Source: an uncultured Acidimicrobiales bacterium (GTDB taxonomy: Bacteria; Actinomycetota; Acidimicrobiia; Acidimicrobiales; Aldehydirespiratoraceae). Taken from it: a DNA stretch of 64,000 nt. Positions 8,778 through 17,552 of the stretch are shown piece after piece (position 1 is the first letter of the stretch; each line of letters starts with the position of its first letter). The stretch is taken from NCBI GenBank assembly GCA_951812975.1, contig CATOTC010000001.1, forward strand, positions 1,458,001 to 1,522,000, written 5' to 3'. Under the pieces are notes generated by a model. The model was not told the DNA's origin and did not search any database. It saw only the letters and a list, made by a program, of their open reading frames with translations. Position numbers and translations under genes: made by a program.

Positions 8778-9162
8778 ACTATTTCTGGATCGAAGCCTCG
8801 GCCGGATCAAGGTCCCTCAGTTGCTCCGGGACGCCGGTCTCCGACTGATCACCCTTGCCGAGCATTACGGAATACCGGAAGACGAGGAAATTCCCGATGA
8901 ACAATGGCTGAGACTCGCCAGTTCGCAAAATCGGATCGTCTTCATGAAAGACAAGCGAATACGCTACAACCCCCGGGAACGCCATGTGGTTGAAGCTTTC
9001 GCTGTTCGCTGTTTCTGTTTGGCAAGCCAGCAACTTCCGGCAGACGAGATGGCTGCTCGTTTCTTGAACAACCTCGACGCCATCACTCAAGCGTGCCAGG
9101 AAGACGGCCCGTTCATCTTCGCCGTCTACAAAACCAGGATCGAACGGCTCTCGCTCAGCTAA
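8752..9162 (+). CDS. VapC45-like PIN-domain toxin
   Basis: 136 residues from GTG 8752, chosen because GGAGG lies about 8 bases upstream and the length then equals the family's usual ~138. The sequence reads as the PIN-like VapC45/DUF5615 domain: LFLDRSLGRIKVPQLLRDAG with the first acidic residue, EQWLRLASSQNRIVFMKDKRI with the second acidic position, then an Arg/Glu-rich helix RERHVVEAFAVRCFCL. Such proteins are presumed metal-dependent ribonucleases neutralised by the upstream antitoxin. It ends four bases inside the convergent nicotinamidase gene. Confidence 0.84.
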   Translation: MSHPAELPELFLDRSLGRIKVPQLLRDAGLRLITLAEHYGIPEDEEIPDEQWLRLASSQNRIVFMKDKRIRYNPRERHVVEAFAVRCFCLASQQLPADEMAARFLNNLDAITQACQEDGPFIFAVYKTRIERLSLS

Positions 9163-9731
9163 CCCAGCGCCACGCCGGCACCGACGAGTTCGGCCACTGC
9201 GGCCTCGGTAGATTCAGGGGCTACGCCGGCGCAGTGCTCGAGCAGAACGGTGGTGGCGAAACCGGCCGCCACGGCGTCGATCGCCGTCGCCCTCACGCAA
9301 TGGTCGGTCGCCAGGCCGACCACATCGACAGCCCTCACACCACGCTGTGTGAGCCAGTCACCAAGCAGCACCGATTCGTCGGAGGCCGCGCCACCGTCGA
9401 AACCCGTGTAGCTCGCGGTGGTTCGGCCTTTGAGGAACACCTCGTCGATCGCAATGTCCAGATCGGGGTGGAAGGCCGCACCGTGACTCTCAGCCAGGCA
9501 ATGGACCGGCCAGGTGTCGACGAAGTTCGGCCCGACCTCGGGATCGGCGAAATGCTCGCCCGGATCGACATGCCAGTCCTTGGTGGCGACCACCAGCTCA
9601 TAGGCGCCGCCGGCACGGTCCAGACCCGCCAACTCAGTGATCGAACGTGCTACCGCAGCGCCGCCGTCCACTCCCAGAGCACCGCCCTCGCAGAAGTCGT
9701 TCTGGACGTCGACAACGATCAGTGCCTTCAT
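9159..9731 (-). CDS. pncA: Nicotinamidase
   Basis: 190 residues of the isochorismatase-like hydrolase fold. The catalytic triad is visible: D8 in VVDVQNDF, K101 in EVFLKGRT and C145 in ATDHCVRATA. The metal ligands of the nicotinamidase branch are D52, H54 and H60 in TKDWHVDPGEH. It deamidates nicotinamide to nicotinate for NAD salvage. It lies downstream of pncB on the same strand with a 4-base ATGA overlap, so the two consecutive steps of the salvage pathway are translationally coupled. Confidence 0.95.
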   Translation of the reverse strand: MKALIVVDVQNDFCEGGALGVDGGAAVARSITELAGLDRAGGAYELVVATKDWHVDPGEHFADPEVGPNFVDTWPVHCLAESHGAAFHPDLDIAIDEVFLKGRTTASYTGFDGGAASDESVLLGDWLTQRGVRAVDVVGLATDHCVRATAIDAVAAGFATTVLLEHCAGVAPESTEAAVAELVGAGVALG

Positions 9732-11095
9732 CGATTCGCTCCTCCGTTGCTGTTGAAAACCGCTGCGGAGAGCGGTTCCTCAACGCCTTCCCAGATTGTA
9801 GGCACAGCAGGAGTGGTCACGGGCCAGGGAGTCCTGTCTTCATCGAGCAGCCGCTCACGCCGCTCGGCGCAACGGGCCCGAGCCTCGCTCACGTCGGTGA
9901 AATTGGCGACAACCTCACCGTCGCGCAGCAGCGGCACCTGCGGGCACATCGAGTTCTCGGGCACCTCCACCGGAAGAACCGAGAGAACCTCGGCGAGGTA
10001 CTTGCCTTCGGCGCCATAGGTCCGGTGCACTGACTTGTGGCCGCCGATTGTGCGTTTCCCGGGCGAGTGCTTGCCGACCGCTCGCAGCGGGCCGGAATGG
10101 TCGTCGTCAGCGACGGACACCAACTTGTAGACCATCGAGGCCGTCGGATGGCCTGAGCCGGTGACCAGGCTCGTCCCGACCAGATAGGCGTCGATCGGTG
10201 CGTGTTCCATCTCCAACTCCGCGATCAGAAACTCGTCGAGGTCGCTCGACACGACTATCCGGCAGTCAACAGCGCCCAGTTCGTCGAGCAACTGGCGGGC
10301 CGCGCGACTGTCGGCGAGCAGCTCACCGCTGTCGATTCGGACGGCCCCGATGTTGTGTCCGACGACGTCGACGGCCCGACGTATCCCCTCCATCACGTCG
10401 AAGGTGTCGACCAGGTACGTGGAACCGACACCCAGAGTCTCGCGTTGCACGCTGAAGGCCTCGGATTCGCTGTTGTGGGCCAGCACGAAGGCGTGGGCTG
10501 TGGTCCCGCCGGTCGGGATGCCGTGGCGACGTCCGGCTTCGAGGTTTGATGTCGTGTCGAAGCCGCCGACGTGTGATGCCCGCGCCGCGGCCACCGCCGA
10601 TTCGGGGTCGGTGCGCCTCGATCCTCCCTCTACAAGCAGGCGGCCACCGGCCGCGTCGGCCACCCGTGCGGCTGCGGAAGCCACCGCGCAGTCGTGGTTC
10701 AGCACCGACAGCAGGACTGTCTCGAGCACGACGCACTCGGCGAACGAGCCGACCACGGTGAGTACCGGACTGTACGGAAAGAACAGTTCACCCTCGGCGT
10801 AGCCGGTGATGTCTCCACTGAAGCGGTAGTTGCGGAGCCAGTCGGCCATCAGGTCGCCCCCGACGACCCCGCTCGCCGCCAGATGCTCGACCGTGTCGTC
10901 ATCGAACCGGAAACGTTCGATTGCATCCACCAGGCGGTCGATGCCTGCGACCACGCCGTAGGCCCGGCCTTCAGGGAGGCGGCGAGCGAAGACCTCGAAC
11001 ACGGAACGTCGAGAGGCAACCCCGGACTTGAGGGCGGACTCCACCATGGTCAGCTCATAGTGGTCGGTGAACAGCGCACTTGAGGGACGTTCCAT
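9728..11095 (-). CDS. pncB: Nicotinate phosphoribosyltransferase
   Basis: 455 residues. It opens with ALFTDHYELTMVESAL, the family signature, and contains GGFDTTSNLEAGRRHGIPTGGTTAHAFV, whose His is the phosphorylatable residue. VRIDSGEL and VSSDLDE form the phosphoribosyl-binding strands. It converts nicotinate and PRPP with ATP to nicotinate mononucleotide. First gene of the pncB-pncA unit. The 150 bases upstream carry only short repeats (a 17-base unit at 11162 and 11195), no recognised operator. Confidence 0.95.
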   Translation of the reverse strand: MERPSSALFTDHYELTMVESALKSGVASRRSVFEVFARRLPEGRAYGVVAGIDRLVDAIERFRFDDDTVEHLAASGVVGGDLMADWLRNYRFSGDITGYAEGELFFPYSPVLTVVGSFAECVVLETVLLSVLNHDCAVASAAARVADAAGGRLLVEGGSRRTDPESAVAAARASHVGGFDTTSNLEAGRRHGIPTGGTTAHAFVLAHNSESEAFSVQRETLGVGSTYLVDTFDVMEGIRRAVDVVGHNIGAVRIDSGELLADSRAARQLLDELGAVDCRIVVSSDLDEFLIAELEMEHAPIDAYLVGTSLVTGSGHPTASMVYKLVSVADDDHSGPLRAVGKHSPGKRTIGGHKSVHRTYGAEGKYLAEVLSVLPVEVPENSMCPQVPLLRDGEVVANFTDVSEARARCAERRERLLDEDRTPWPVTTPAVPTIWEGVEEPLSAAVFNSNGGANR

Positions 11096-11249
11096 CCCGC
11101 ATCACGCTACCGGGCGTTGCCAGCGCCGATGACTTCCGCGGGTTGCTTACGCCGATGACTCCCGCATCGAAACCGCGCTTACCTGCGCCTACGACCGCAT
11201 CGAAACCGCGCGGGAATCACGCGGTGGTGGCGGCGCGTAGGCTCACGGT

Positions 11250-13115
11250 ATGACTGCGTCGAGTCCGTTCCAGGTGATGCACTCGATGACCGCGGACCGC
11301 TCCGGAATCGACGGCAAACAGTTGAACAAGGAAACACGGCGCCGTGTGCTCGCGTTCGCCCGCCCGTACCGGGGTGCCATCTTCCTGTATCTGTCGATCA
11401 TCGTGGCGACGACTTTCCTCGGACTGCTGCCGCCGCTGCTGATCCGTGAGATCTTCGACGTCGCGATCGTCGACAGCAACGGGGGTTACCTCAACCTCCT
11501 CTTCTTCGTGATGATCGGTGCCGCCGCGGCTGAGGCACTGCTGTCACTGGTGGAACGTTGGCTCAGCTCGCGGATCGGTGAGGGACTGATCTTCGACTTG
11601 CGTGTGCGCCTGTTCGACCACGTGCAGCGAATGCCCCTCGCCTTCTTCACCCGCACCCAGACCGGCACGCTGATCAGCCGCCTCAACAACGACGTGATCG
11701 GCGCGCAGCGAGCATTCACCGGCACTCTGGGAACTGTTGTCGGCAACTTGATCACACTGACCGGCACGTTGCTCGCCATGCTGATCCTGGAATGGCGGTT
11801 GACGCTGCTGGCCATCATGATCCTCCCGGTCTTCGTGCTGCCGGCTCGACGGGTCGGGGCCAGCCTGCAGGACATCACCCGCGAGTCGATGACCGTCAAC
11901 GCCTCGATGAACAACACCATGACCGAGCGGTTCAATGTTGCCGGTGCCCTGCTCGTCAAGCTCTTCGGACGTCACGGCGCCGAGGCGGCAGACTTCTCGG
12001 ACCGGGCGGGTCGGGTGCGCGATATCGGTGTGCGCAGCGCCATGTACAGCCGCGTCTTCCTGGTGGCGTTGACGATGGTGGGGGCGGTCGGCACGGCGAT
12101 CGTCTACTGGCTCGGCGGGCATCTTGTCATCGACAAATCGATCACGATCGGCACGCTCGCCGCGCTGGGGCTCTACACGGTGCGGATCTATCTGCCACTC
12201 ACCAGCCTTTCCAATGCCCGGGTTGATGTGATGACCGCTTTTGTGAGCTTTGAGCGGGTGTTCGAGGTTCTCGACGCTCCCAATGCGATCGTCGATGCTC
12301 CCGATGCTGTGGAGTTGGTGGATCCGCAAGGGGAGGTGCGGTTCGATCATGTCTACTTCCGTTACCCCGACCCTCCCGAGGGGACACCGGCATCACTCGG
12401 TGGCGAAGAGTCGACTGCTTCTGCCGGCGATGTGCTGACCGACATCGACCTGACTGTGGCACCGGGCCAGATGGTTGCAATCGTCGGTCCGTCCGGCGCC
12501 GGCAAGACCACGCTCACCTCGCTTGTCCCCCGCCTCTACGATGTGGGCGCCGGGGCGATCATCGTTGACGGTCACGATGTGCGGTCACTCACCCAGGACT
12601 CTCTGCGGCGCGCCATCGGGGTTGTCAGCCAGGACCCGCATCTGTTCCACGACACCGTCGCGATGAATCTGCGTTATGCCGATACCAGCGCCGGCAACGC
12701 TGAGGTCGAGGCGGCCTGTCGAGCGGCCCGCATCCATGACGTGATCGCGGCGTTGCCCGACGGTTACGACACGATCGTGGGCGAACGCGGTTATCGGCTG
12801 TCGGGCGGTGAGAAGCAGCGCCTGGCTATCGCTCGAATGCTGCTCAAGAACCCGGCGATCGTCGTGCTCGACGAGGCGACGAGCCATCTCGACACCGAGA
12901 ACGAGGCCTACGTGCAGGAGGCTCTGGCCAACGCTCTGTCCGGTCGCACGTCGCTGGTGATCGCCCATCGCCTGTCGACCATCACCGACGCAGACCTCAT
13001 CGTCGTACTCGACAACGGCCGGGTTGTCGAGACCGGCACCCATGACGAACTTCGGCATCGCGGCGGTCTCTACGAGGAACTCTACGAAGCCTTGGTCCGC
13101 GCCGATCACGTCTAG
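11250..13115 (+). CDS. ABC transporter, fused permease and ATPase (exporter type)
   Basis: 621 residues. The N-terminal half is a six-helix ABC_membrane domain (helices begin around residue 45, for example IFLYLSIIVATTFLGLLPPLLI). The C-terminal half is a nucleotide-binding domain with Walker A GPSGAGKTT (near 413), signature LSGGEKQRLAIARM (near 516), Walker B IVVLDEATSHLD and H-loop IAHRLST. It resembles half-size multidrug/lipid exporters of the MsbA/LmrA type, acting as a homodimer unless a partner lies elsewhere. Monocistronic in this window. Substrate unknown. Confidence 0.93.
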   Translation: MTASSPFQVMHSMTADRSGIDGKQLNKETRRRVLAFARPYRGAIFLYLSIIVATTFLGLLPPLLIREIFDVAIVDSNGGYLNLLFFVMIGAAAAEALLSLVERWLSSRIGEGLIFDLRVRLFDHVQRMPLAFFTRTQTGTLISRLNNDVIGAQRAFTGTLGTVVGNLITLTGTLLAMLILEWRLTLLAIMILPVFVLPARRVGASLQDITRESMTVNASMNNTMTERFNVAGALLVKLFGRHGAEAADFSDRAGRVRDIGVRSAMYSRVFLVALTMVGAVGTAIVYWLGGHLVIDKSITIGTLAALGLYTVRIYLPLTSLSNARVDVMTAFVSFERVFEVLDAPNAIVDAPDAVELVDPQGEVRFDHVYFRYPDPPEGTPASLGGEESTASAGDVLTDIDLTVAPGQMVAIVGPSGAGKTTLTSLVPRLYDVGAGAIIVDGHDVRSLTQDSLRRAIGVVSQDPHLFHDTVAMNLRYADTSAGNAEVEAACRAARIHDVIAALPDGYDTIVGERGYRLSGGEKQRLAIARMLLKNPAIVVLDEATSHLDTENEAYVQEALANALSGRTSLVIAHRLSTITDADLIVVLDNGRVVETGTHDELRHRGGLYEELYEALVRADHV

Positions 13116-13182
13116 CTCAGGCCGCGTCTTAGCCTGAATCCACCGACTCTCCCGGTGGTCACAGTCAAATCCGCGCGATTAA

Positions 13183-13195
13183 ACACACTGTGTGT
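13183..13195. promoter_or_regulatory. ACACAC-T-GTGTGT palindrome upstream of serB
   Basis: A perfect 6-bp palindrome with one central base, flanked further out by GCGCG and CGCGC, lies about 130 bases before the serB start. It could be an operator or a small hairpin. A similar ACAC/GTGT palindrome precedes crgA at 43023. No regulator can be named. Confidence 0.35.
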
Positions 13196-13327
13196 GGTAG
13201 AACGCGCAGATTTTTGCTCAGCGGTCCATCGGCCCCGGTGACAGGACCAAGGCGGAATCTCGGGGCCGATGGCAACACTGGGGCCGTAGGCTGGTTCCCC
13301 GTGCATCACGAACCAGGCACTGACGCT

Positions 13328-14530
13328 ATGAACGAGACCGTCCTGGTGCGGGTCACCGGACCAGACCATCCGGGGATAACCGCCGGGCTGATGAGTGTCC
13401 TCGCTGACGCTGGAGCCGAAGTGTACGACATCGAGCAGATAGTGATCCGCGACCAGCTGACGCTGGGGCTGGCAGTCGAGGTGCCACAGGGCCGCGACCT
13501 GTTGAAGGACATGCTGCTGTTCGGCTGGGAGCAGGGGATGGAGGTCGACTTCGACCTGGTCTCCAACACTCCGTCCCCACAGCTGCCGGGCACGGTCGTC
13601 ACCCTCCTCGGACCGCACCTGAACCCGATCGAGATCGGCGCTGCCGCCACGGCCATCGCCGATGCGGGGGCCAACATCGACCGCATCATCCGGCTGTCGC
13701 GTTTCCCGGTGATGAGCTATGAGCTCCTCGTTCGCGACGGCGATGTCGGCAAGCTCTGTTCCAATCTCATGCATGTGGCCGCGGGGCACCCGAACATGGA
13801 TATCGCCATCCAGCGCGAAGGTATCGGGCGTCGAGCCAAGCGTCTGATCGTGTTGGACGTCGACTCGACGATCATCGGTGACGAGGTCATCGACCTGTTG
13901 GCTGCGGAGGCGGGCTGCCTTCCCGCTGTGCAACAGATCACTGCGGCGGCGATGGAGGGCGCCCTCGACTTTGAGTCCTCGTTGCGTGAACGGGTGCGGT
14001 TGTTGGCCGGTCTTGACGAGGCCGCGATCGATCGGGCGCACAGCAATCTTCGTTACACCCCCGGTACCCGCACCTTCGTGCGCACTCTGCAACGCTTGGG
14101 GTACACGGTGGCAATCGTGTCGGGAGGGTTCACGGCGTTCACTGAGCGGATCGCGGAGGATCTGCGGATTCACCACGCCCATGCCAACGTGCTTGAGATC
14201 GTTGACGGCAAGCTCACGGGCGAGCTTGTGGGCCCGATCGTCGACCGTGAACGCAAGGCGACGCTGCTGAGGGAGATAGCGGAGGCAAACCAGGTTCCGT
14301 TGTCGCAGACGGTGGCCGTCGGCGACGGGGCGAACGATCTCGACATGCTCAGCGAGGCCGGTCTCGGAATCGCCTTCAACGCCAAGCCGATCGTCTCTGA
14401 AGCAGCCGACACGGCCCTGTCGGTGCCCTACCTCGATGCCATCCTGTTCGTGCTCGGCATCCGCCGAGAGGACGTGGAGGCCGCTGACCGCAGCGACGAC
14501 CACGGCAACGGCGACCAGAATCTCGCCTGA
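13328..14530 (+). CDS. serB: Phosphoserine phosphatase with N-terminal ACT domains
   Basis: 400 residues from ATG 13328. Two ACT-like regulatory domains occupy about residues 1-165, starting VLVRVTGPDHPGITAGLMSVLAD. The HAD phosphatase core has LDVDSTIIGDEVID with the nucleophile and acid/base aspartates, IVSGGFTAF with the motif II Ser, and VAVGDGANDLDML as motif IV. It dephosphorylates O-phospho-L-serine in the last step of serine synthesis. The ACT pair suggests feedback by serine or another amino acid, as in mycobacterial SerB2. Confidence 0.94.
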   Translation: MNETVLVRVTGPDHPGITAGLMSVLADAGAEVYDIEQIVIRDQLTLGLAVEVPQGRDLLKDMLLFGWEQGMEVDFDLVSNTPSPQLPGTVVTLLGPHLNPIEIGAAATAIADAGANIDRIIRLSRFPVMSYELLVRDGDVGKLCSNLMHVAAGHPNMDIAIQREGIGRRAKRLIVLDVDSTIIGDEVIDLLAAEAGCLPAVQQITAAAMEGALDFESSLRERVRLLAGLDEAAIDRAHSNLRYTPGTRTFVRTLQRLGYTVAIVSGGFTAFTERIAEDLRIHHAHANVLEIVDGKLTGELVGPIVDRERKATLLREIAEANQVPLSQTVAVGDGANDLDMLSEAGLGIAFNAKPIVSEAADTALSVPYLDAILFVLGIRREDVEAADRSDDHGNGDQNLA

Positions 14531-14576
14531 TTGCACGGCGCAATCGCACCGAGCGAATGCAGGGCACAATTGACAG

Positions 14577-15812
14577 GTGCGGCGCTATCAATTCCTGATG
14601 CCCAATCAATTCCTGAAGCACGGTCGATTCCTGAAGGACAGGACTGATCCTGCAACGCTCTTTCTGGCGACCGCGGCTGTTCTGGCGGCCGGCACCAACG
14701 CAAAGTGGATCGTGTTCATGCCCCGCTTGGTGGACGACCTTCAACTTGAGCCCTACCAGTTGGCTTTGTTGGGCGTAGCTCTTGAACTGAGCGGTCTGCT
14801 CGGCGAGATCCCGACAGGTGCGCTCGCGGATCTGATCAGCCGTCGTCTGGCGATCATCTGCTCGTTCGTGGTCATGGGGCCGATCATGGCTCTGGCGGGA
14901 GTGTTCGAGGGGTTTTGGCTGATCGCTCTGACCCAGGTTGGCTGGGGGCTCGCCTGGACCCTCCACAGCGGTGCCGATGTGGCCTGGCTGACCGACGAGT
15001 TGCGCGATCCGGATCGTGTTGATCGTCTCCTGATCACGCGGGCCAAGGTCCAGTTGGCCGCGAACGCCGTGGGGGTGCCGATCGCGCTCGTGCTTGTCGC
15101 TGCGACCACCCGAACAACTGCGATCGTGCTCGCCGGCGGGTTGATCTCGGTGTGGGGGCTGGTGCTGGCGATGACCATGCCCGAAACGGGTTTCAAGCGG
15201 ACGACCAGGGCTGCCGCTGCAGAGTTCAAGCGTATTGTCGTGTTGGGCACGAAACTGACCGCCCGCACTCGGCCGCTGCGGCTTCTGGCCATCTCGTCGC
15301 TGTTCTTCGCTCTTGGTTCGGGGGTCGTGGACCATCTCGACCTTGCCCGCCTGGTGGAGGTGGGTATTCCCAGCACCTTCGACGAGGTGTTCCTCTACGG
15401 GTCGTTGGCCCTGGTCCAGGCCGCTGTAGGGATCGTTCTAGTCCGTCTGGTCGAACGCCGCTTCATCGAAGCCCCGGCGGCTCTGGTGCTGTCGTTGTTG
15501 ATGCTGGGAGCGGGGGCGGCGATCGCGGTGGTCGCCGGTGCCAGTGTGGGTTGGGTGGTCTTTGTGGGTCTGGTCATGCAGGAGGCGTTGCGGACGACGG
15601 CTGAACCGTTCATCACGATGATCACCAATGCCCACAGCGAATCCGAGGTTCGGGCAACGATGTTGTCGTTCATGAGCCAGGCCTATGCGACCGGCGAGAT
15701 TCTCAGCGGCATCTCCCTTGGGGTGCTGGCGTCGGTTGCCGGGATCGGCCCGGCGTTCGCTGTCGGGGCAGCCATCGTGGTGCTCGGTTCGTTGATTTCC
15801 TCTCGCATCTGA
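14577..15812 (+). CDS. Major facilitator superfamily transporter
   Basis: 411 residues and about 12 predicted membrane helices. The MFS loop 2-3 motif is seen as GEIPTGALADLISRRLAI. The family's sugar or drug specificity cannot be read. The start is uncertain: GTG 14577 or ATG 14598, neither with a good ribosome site. The first codons consist of an 18-bp unit repeated three times (14587-14640), giving QFLMPN, QFLKHG and RFLKDR. It sits between serB and xseA on the same strand. Confidence 0.85.
   Translation: MRRYQFLMPNQFLKHGRFLKDRTDPATLFLATAAVLAAGTNAKWIVFMPRLVDDLQLEPYQLALLGVALELSGLLGEIPTGALADLISRRLAIICSFVVMGPIMALAGVFEGFWLIALTQVGWGLAWTLHSGADVAWLTDELRDPDRVDRLLITRAKVQLAANAVGVPIALVLVAATTRTTAIVLAGGLISVWGLVLAMTMPETGFKRTTRAAAAEFKRIVVLGTKLTARTRPLRLLAISSLFFALGSGVVDHLDLARLVEVGIPSTFDEVFLYGSLALVQAAVGIVLVRLVERRFIEAPAALVLSLLMLGAGAAIAVVAGASVGWVVFVGLVMQEALRTTAEPFITMITNAHSESEVRATMLSFMSQAYATGEILSGISLGVLASVAGIGPAFAVGAAIVVLGSLISSRI
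14587..14640 (+). repeat. Three 18-bp tandem repeats in the MFS gene start
   Basis: The core ATTCCTGA recurs at an exact 18-base period over 14587-14604, 14605-14622 and 14623-14640, with the second and third units slightly diverged. It overlaps both candidate start codons of the transporter, so a change in repeat number would lengthen or shorten the N-terminus by six residues without changing frame. Confidence 0.7.
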
Positions 15813-15856
15813 TCGGCGATGCACCACTGTCACTCGGGGGGAGTACGGTCCACAGG

Positions 15857-17251
15857 GTGAATCAGTCCACTCTCACGGTCGGTGAACTCTGCACCCTCAT
15901 TCGTGCGGTCATCGAGGAGACGATGCCCGACGATTTCTGGGTGGAGGGCGAGATCAGCGGACTCCACCGGGCCCGCAACGGCCATGTGTACTTCGATCTG
16001 ATCGAGCCTGGGGAGGACCCGGGGGCGAGCCCTGCCGCGACTCTGCCGGTGGTGCTCTTCCGAGACACCCGGGACCGTGTCAACCGGCTGCTCAAGAGGC
16101 ACGGCGACCCGATCCGCATGAGCGACGGAGTCTCGGTTCGCATTCAGGGCCGGGTTGACTACTACCCGCCTTCGGGTCGGGTGCAACTGCGTATGTCGTC
16201 GATCGACCCGACGTTCACGTTGGGCAGACTCACAGCCCATAGAGATGCTCTGTTGGCTGCTCTGTCGGCTGAGGGGGTCTTGCGGGCCAACGCTGCGCGG
16301 AGCTTGGTGCCGGTGCCTCTTCGTGTCGGCTTGGTCACGTCCGTCGGCAGCGCAGCCTACGCCGACATTTCCAAGGTGTTTGAACGGTCGGGCTTTGCGT
16401 TCACTGTCGTGGAGGTCGACACACCGGTGCAGGGCGCTGGTGTTGAGGTGCAGGTCGCTGCGGCGATCCGGGCCGCGGATTCCGCCGGGGTCGATGTGCT
16501 GCTCGTAGCCCGCGGCGGCGGTTCCAAGACCGATCTGGCTGTTTTCGACCACGAGAGGGTGGCACGGGCGATCACCTCCGCGCGGGTGCCTGTGGTCACG
16601 GGCATCGGCCATGACATCGACCGCAGCGTCGCGGACGAGGTCGCGCACACTTCCACCACAACACCGACCGCGGCCGCCCAGTTCGTGGTTGGGCGGGTTG
16701 AGGATTGGCTCGACCGGTTGGCGGACCGCGAAACGCATCTTGTGGCTGCCGGTCGGCGGGCGGTGCAACGTGCCGAACAGCGCTTGGAGACGGTCCGATC
16801 CGGTGTGGCCGTGTTGACCCGCAACGTTCTGGACCGCAGCGACCGACAGTTGACGTCCCGCTGTGGACGACTCGTGAGAACTGCTCGTTCGGTGGAGCGG
16901 AGGGCACTCGGCCAGATCGCTCGAGGGGTTGCTCGGCTTGAAGTGGCGCAGCGGCACGGTCTGACCGTCGCCGAGCGCCGGGTTGACGCCGCAGCGGCCC
17001 AGGTGCGTGCCCTGGACCCGGCGGGGGCGCTGGCGAGGGGCTGGTCGATCACCCGCGACGGCGATGGCCGGGTTGTGCGGTCAGCAGCCGCTGTCGAGCC
17101 TGGCGATGCCGTGACCACGCAACTGGTCGACGGCGTCCTCACCAGTACCATCACTGCCCGGACGCACGCTGCCCGAGCGCACGCTGCCCGACCACAACAT
17201 GCGAATACCGATCACAGGAACACGAGCGGGACTTCAGAGGAGACCACATGA
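15857..17251 (+). CDS. xseA: Exodeoxyribonuclease VII large subunit
   Basis: 464 residues. An N-terminal OB-fold (FWVEGEISGLHRARNGHVYFDL) is followed by the catalytic domain with VGLVTSVGSAAYADI, LLVARGGGSKTDLAVFDHERVARAI and VVTGIGHDIDRSVADEVAHTSTTTPTAAA, then a coiled C-terminal region. With XseB it degrades single-stranded DNA to oligonucleotides. GTG start at 15857. The extreme C-terminus contains a small tandem repeat coding THAARAHAARP. It overlaps xseB by 4 bases (ATGA). Confidence 0.95.
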   Translation: MNQSTLTVGELCTLIRAVIEETMPDDFWVEGEISGLHRARNGHVYFDLIEPGEDPGASPAATLPVVLFRDTRDRVNRLLKRHGDPIRMSDGVSVRIQGRVDYYPPSGRVQLRMSSIDPTFTLGRLTAHRDALLAALSAEGVLRANAARSLVPVPLRVGLVTSVGSAAYADISKVFERSGFAFTVVEVDTPVQGAGVEVQVAAAIRAADSAGVDVLLVARGGGSKTDLAVFDHERVARAITSARVPVVTGIGHDIDRSVADEVAHTSTTTPTAAAQFVVGRVEDWLDRLADRETHLVAAGRRAVQRAEQRLETVRSGVAVLTRNVLDRSDRQLTSRCGRLVRTARSVERRALGQIARGVARLEVAQRHGLTVAERRVDAAAAQVRALDPAGALARGWSITRDGDGRVVRSAAAVEPGDAVTTQLVDGVLTSTITARTHAARAHAARPQHANTDHRNTSGTSEETT

Positions 17252-17550
17252 ACGACATTCAGGCTGAGCACGACGGCGACGACGATATTGGCGAGGGCAG
17301 CGAAGAGACGATCGGCTACGCCGATGCCATGGCGGAACTCGAGCAGATCCTGCGTGATCTGGAGGGCGACGACCTCGACGTCGACATGCTGGCATCGCGC
17401 GTCGAACGCGCCTCTTTGCTCATCGGGCTGTGCCGCAAGCGGATCGGCGCTGCTCGGGTGCAGGTTGAGCGTGTCGTCGCCAACCTCGACAGCGATGACG
17501 ACGAGTACGGAGTCGATACCGATTCCGAACCGGAAGCTGACGGCGGCTAG
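17248..17550 (+). CDS. xseB: Exodeoxyribonuclease VII small subunit
   Basis: 100 residues. The central two-helix hairpin YADAMAELEQILRDLEGDDLDVDMLASRVERASLLIGLCRKRIGAA is typical of XseB, flanked by acidic low-complexity ends. It overlaps xseA by ATGA with a GAGGAG-like ribosome site, and is followed after two bases by the prenyl synthase gene, so the three form one transcription unit. Confidence 0.94.
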   Translation: MNDIQAEHDGDDDIGEGSEETIGYADAMAELEQILRDLEGDDLDVDMLASRVERASLLIGLCRKRIGAARVQVERVVANLDSDDDEYGVDTDSEPEADGG

Positions 17551-17552
17551 CT

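Noticed and set aside
13112..14569. Minus-strand open frame of 485 codons
   Set aside because: Complete overlap with serB, whose ACT and HAD motifs are clear.
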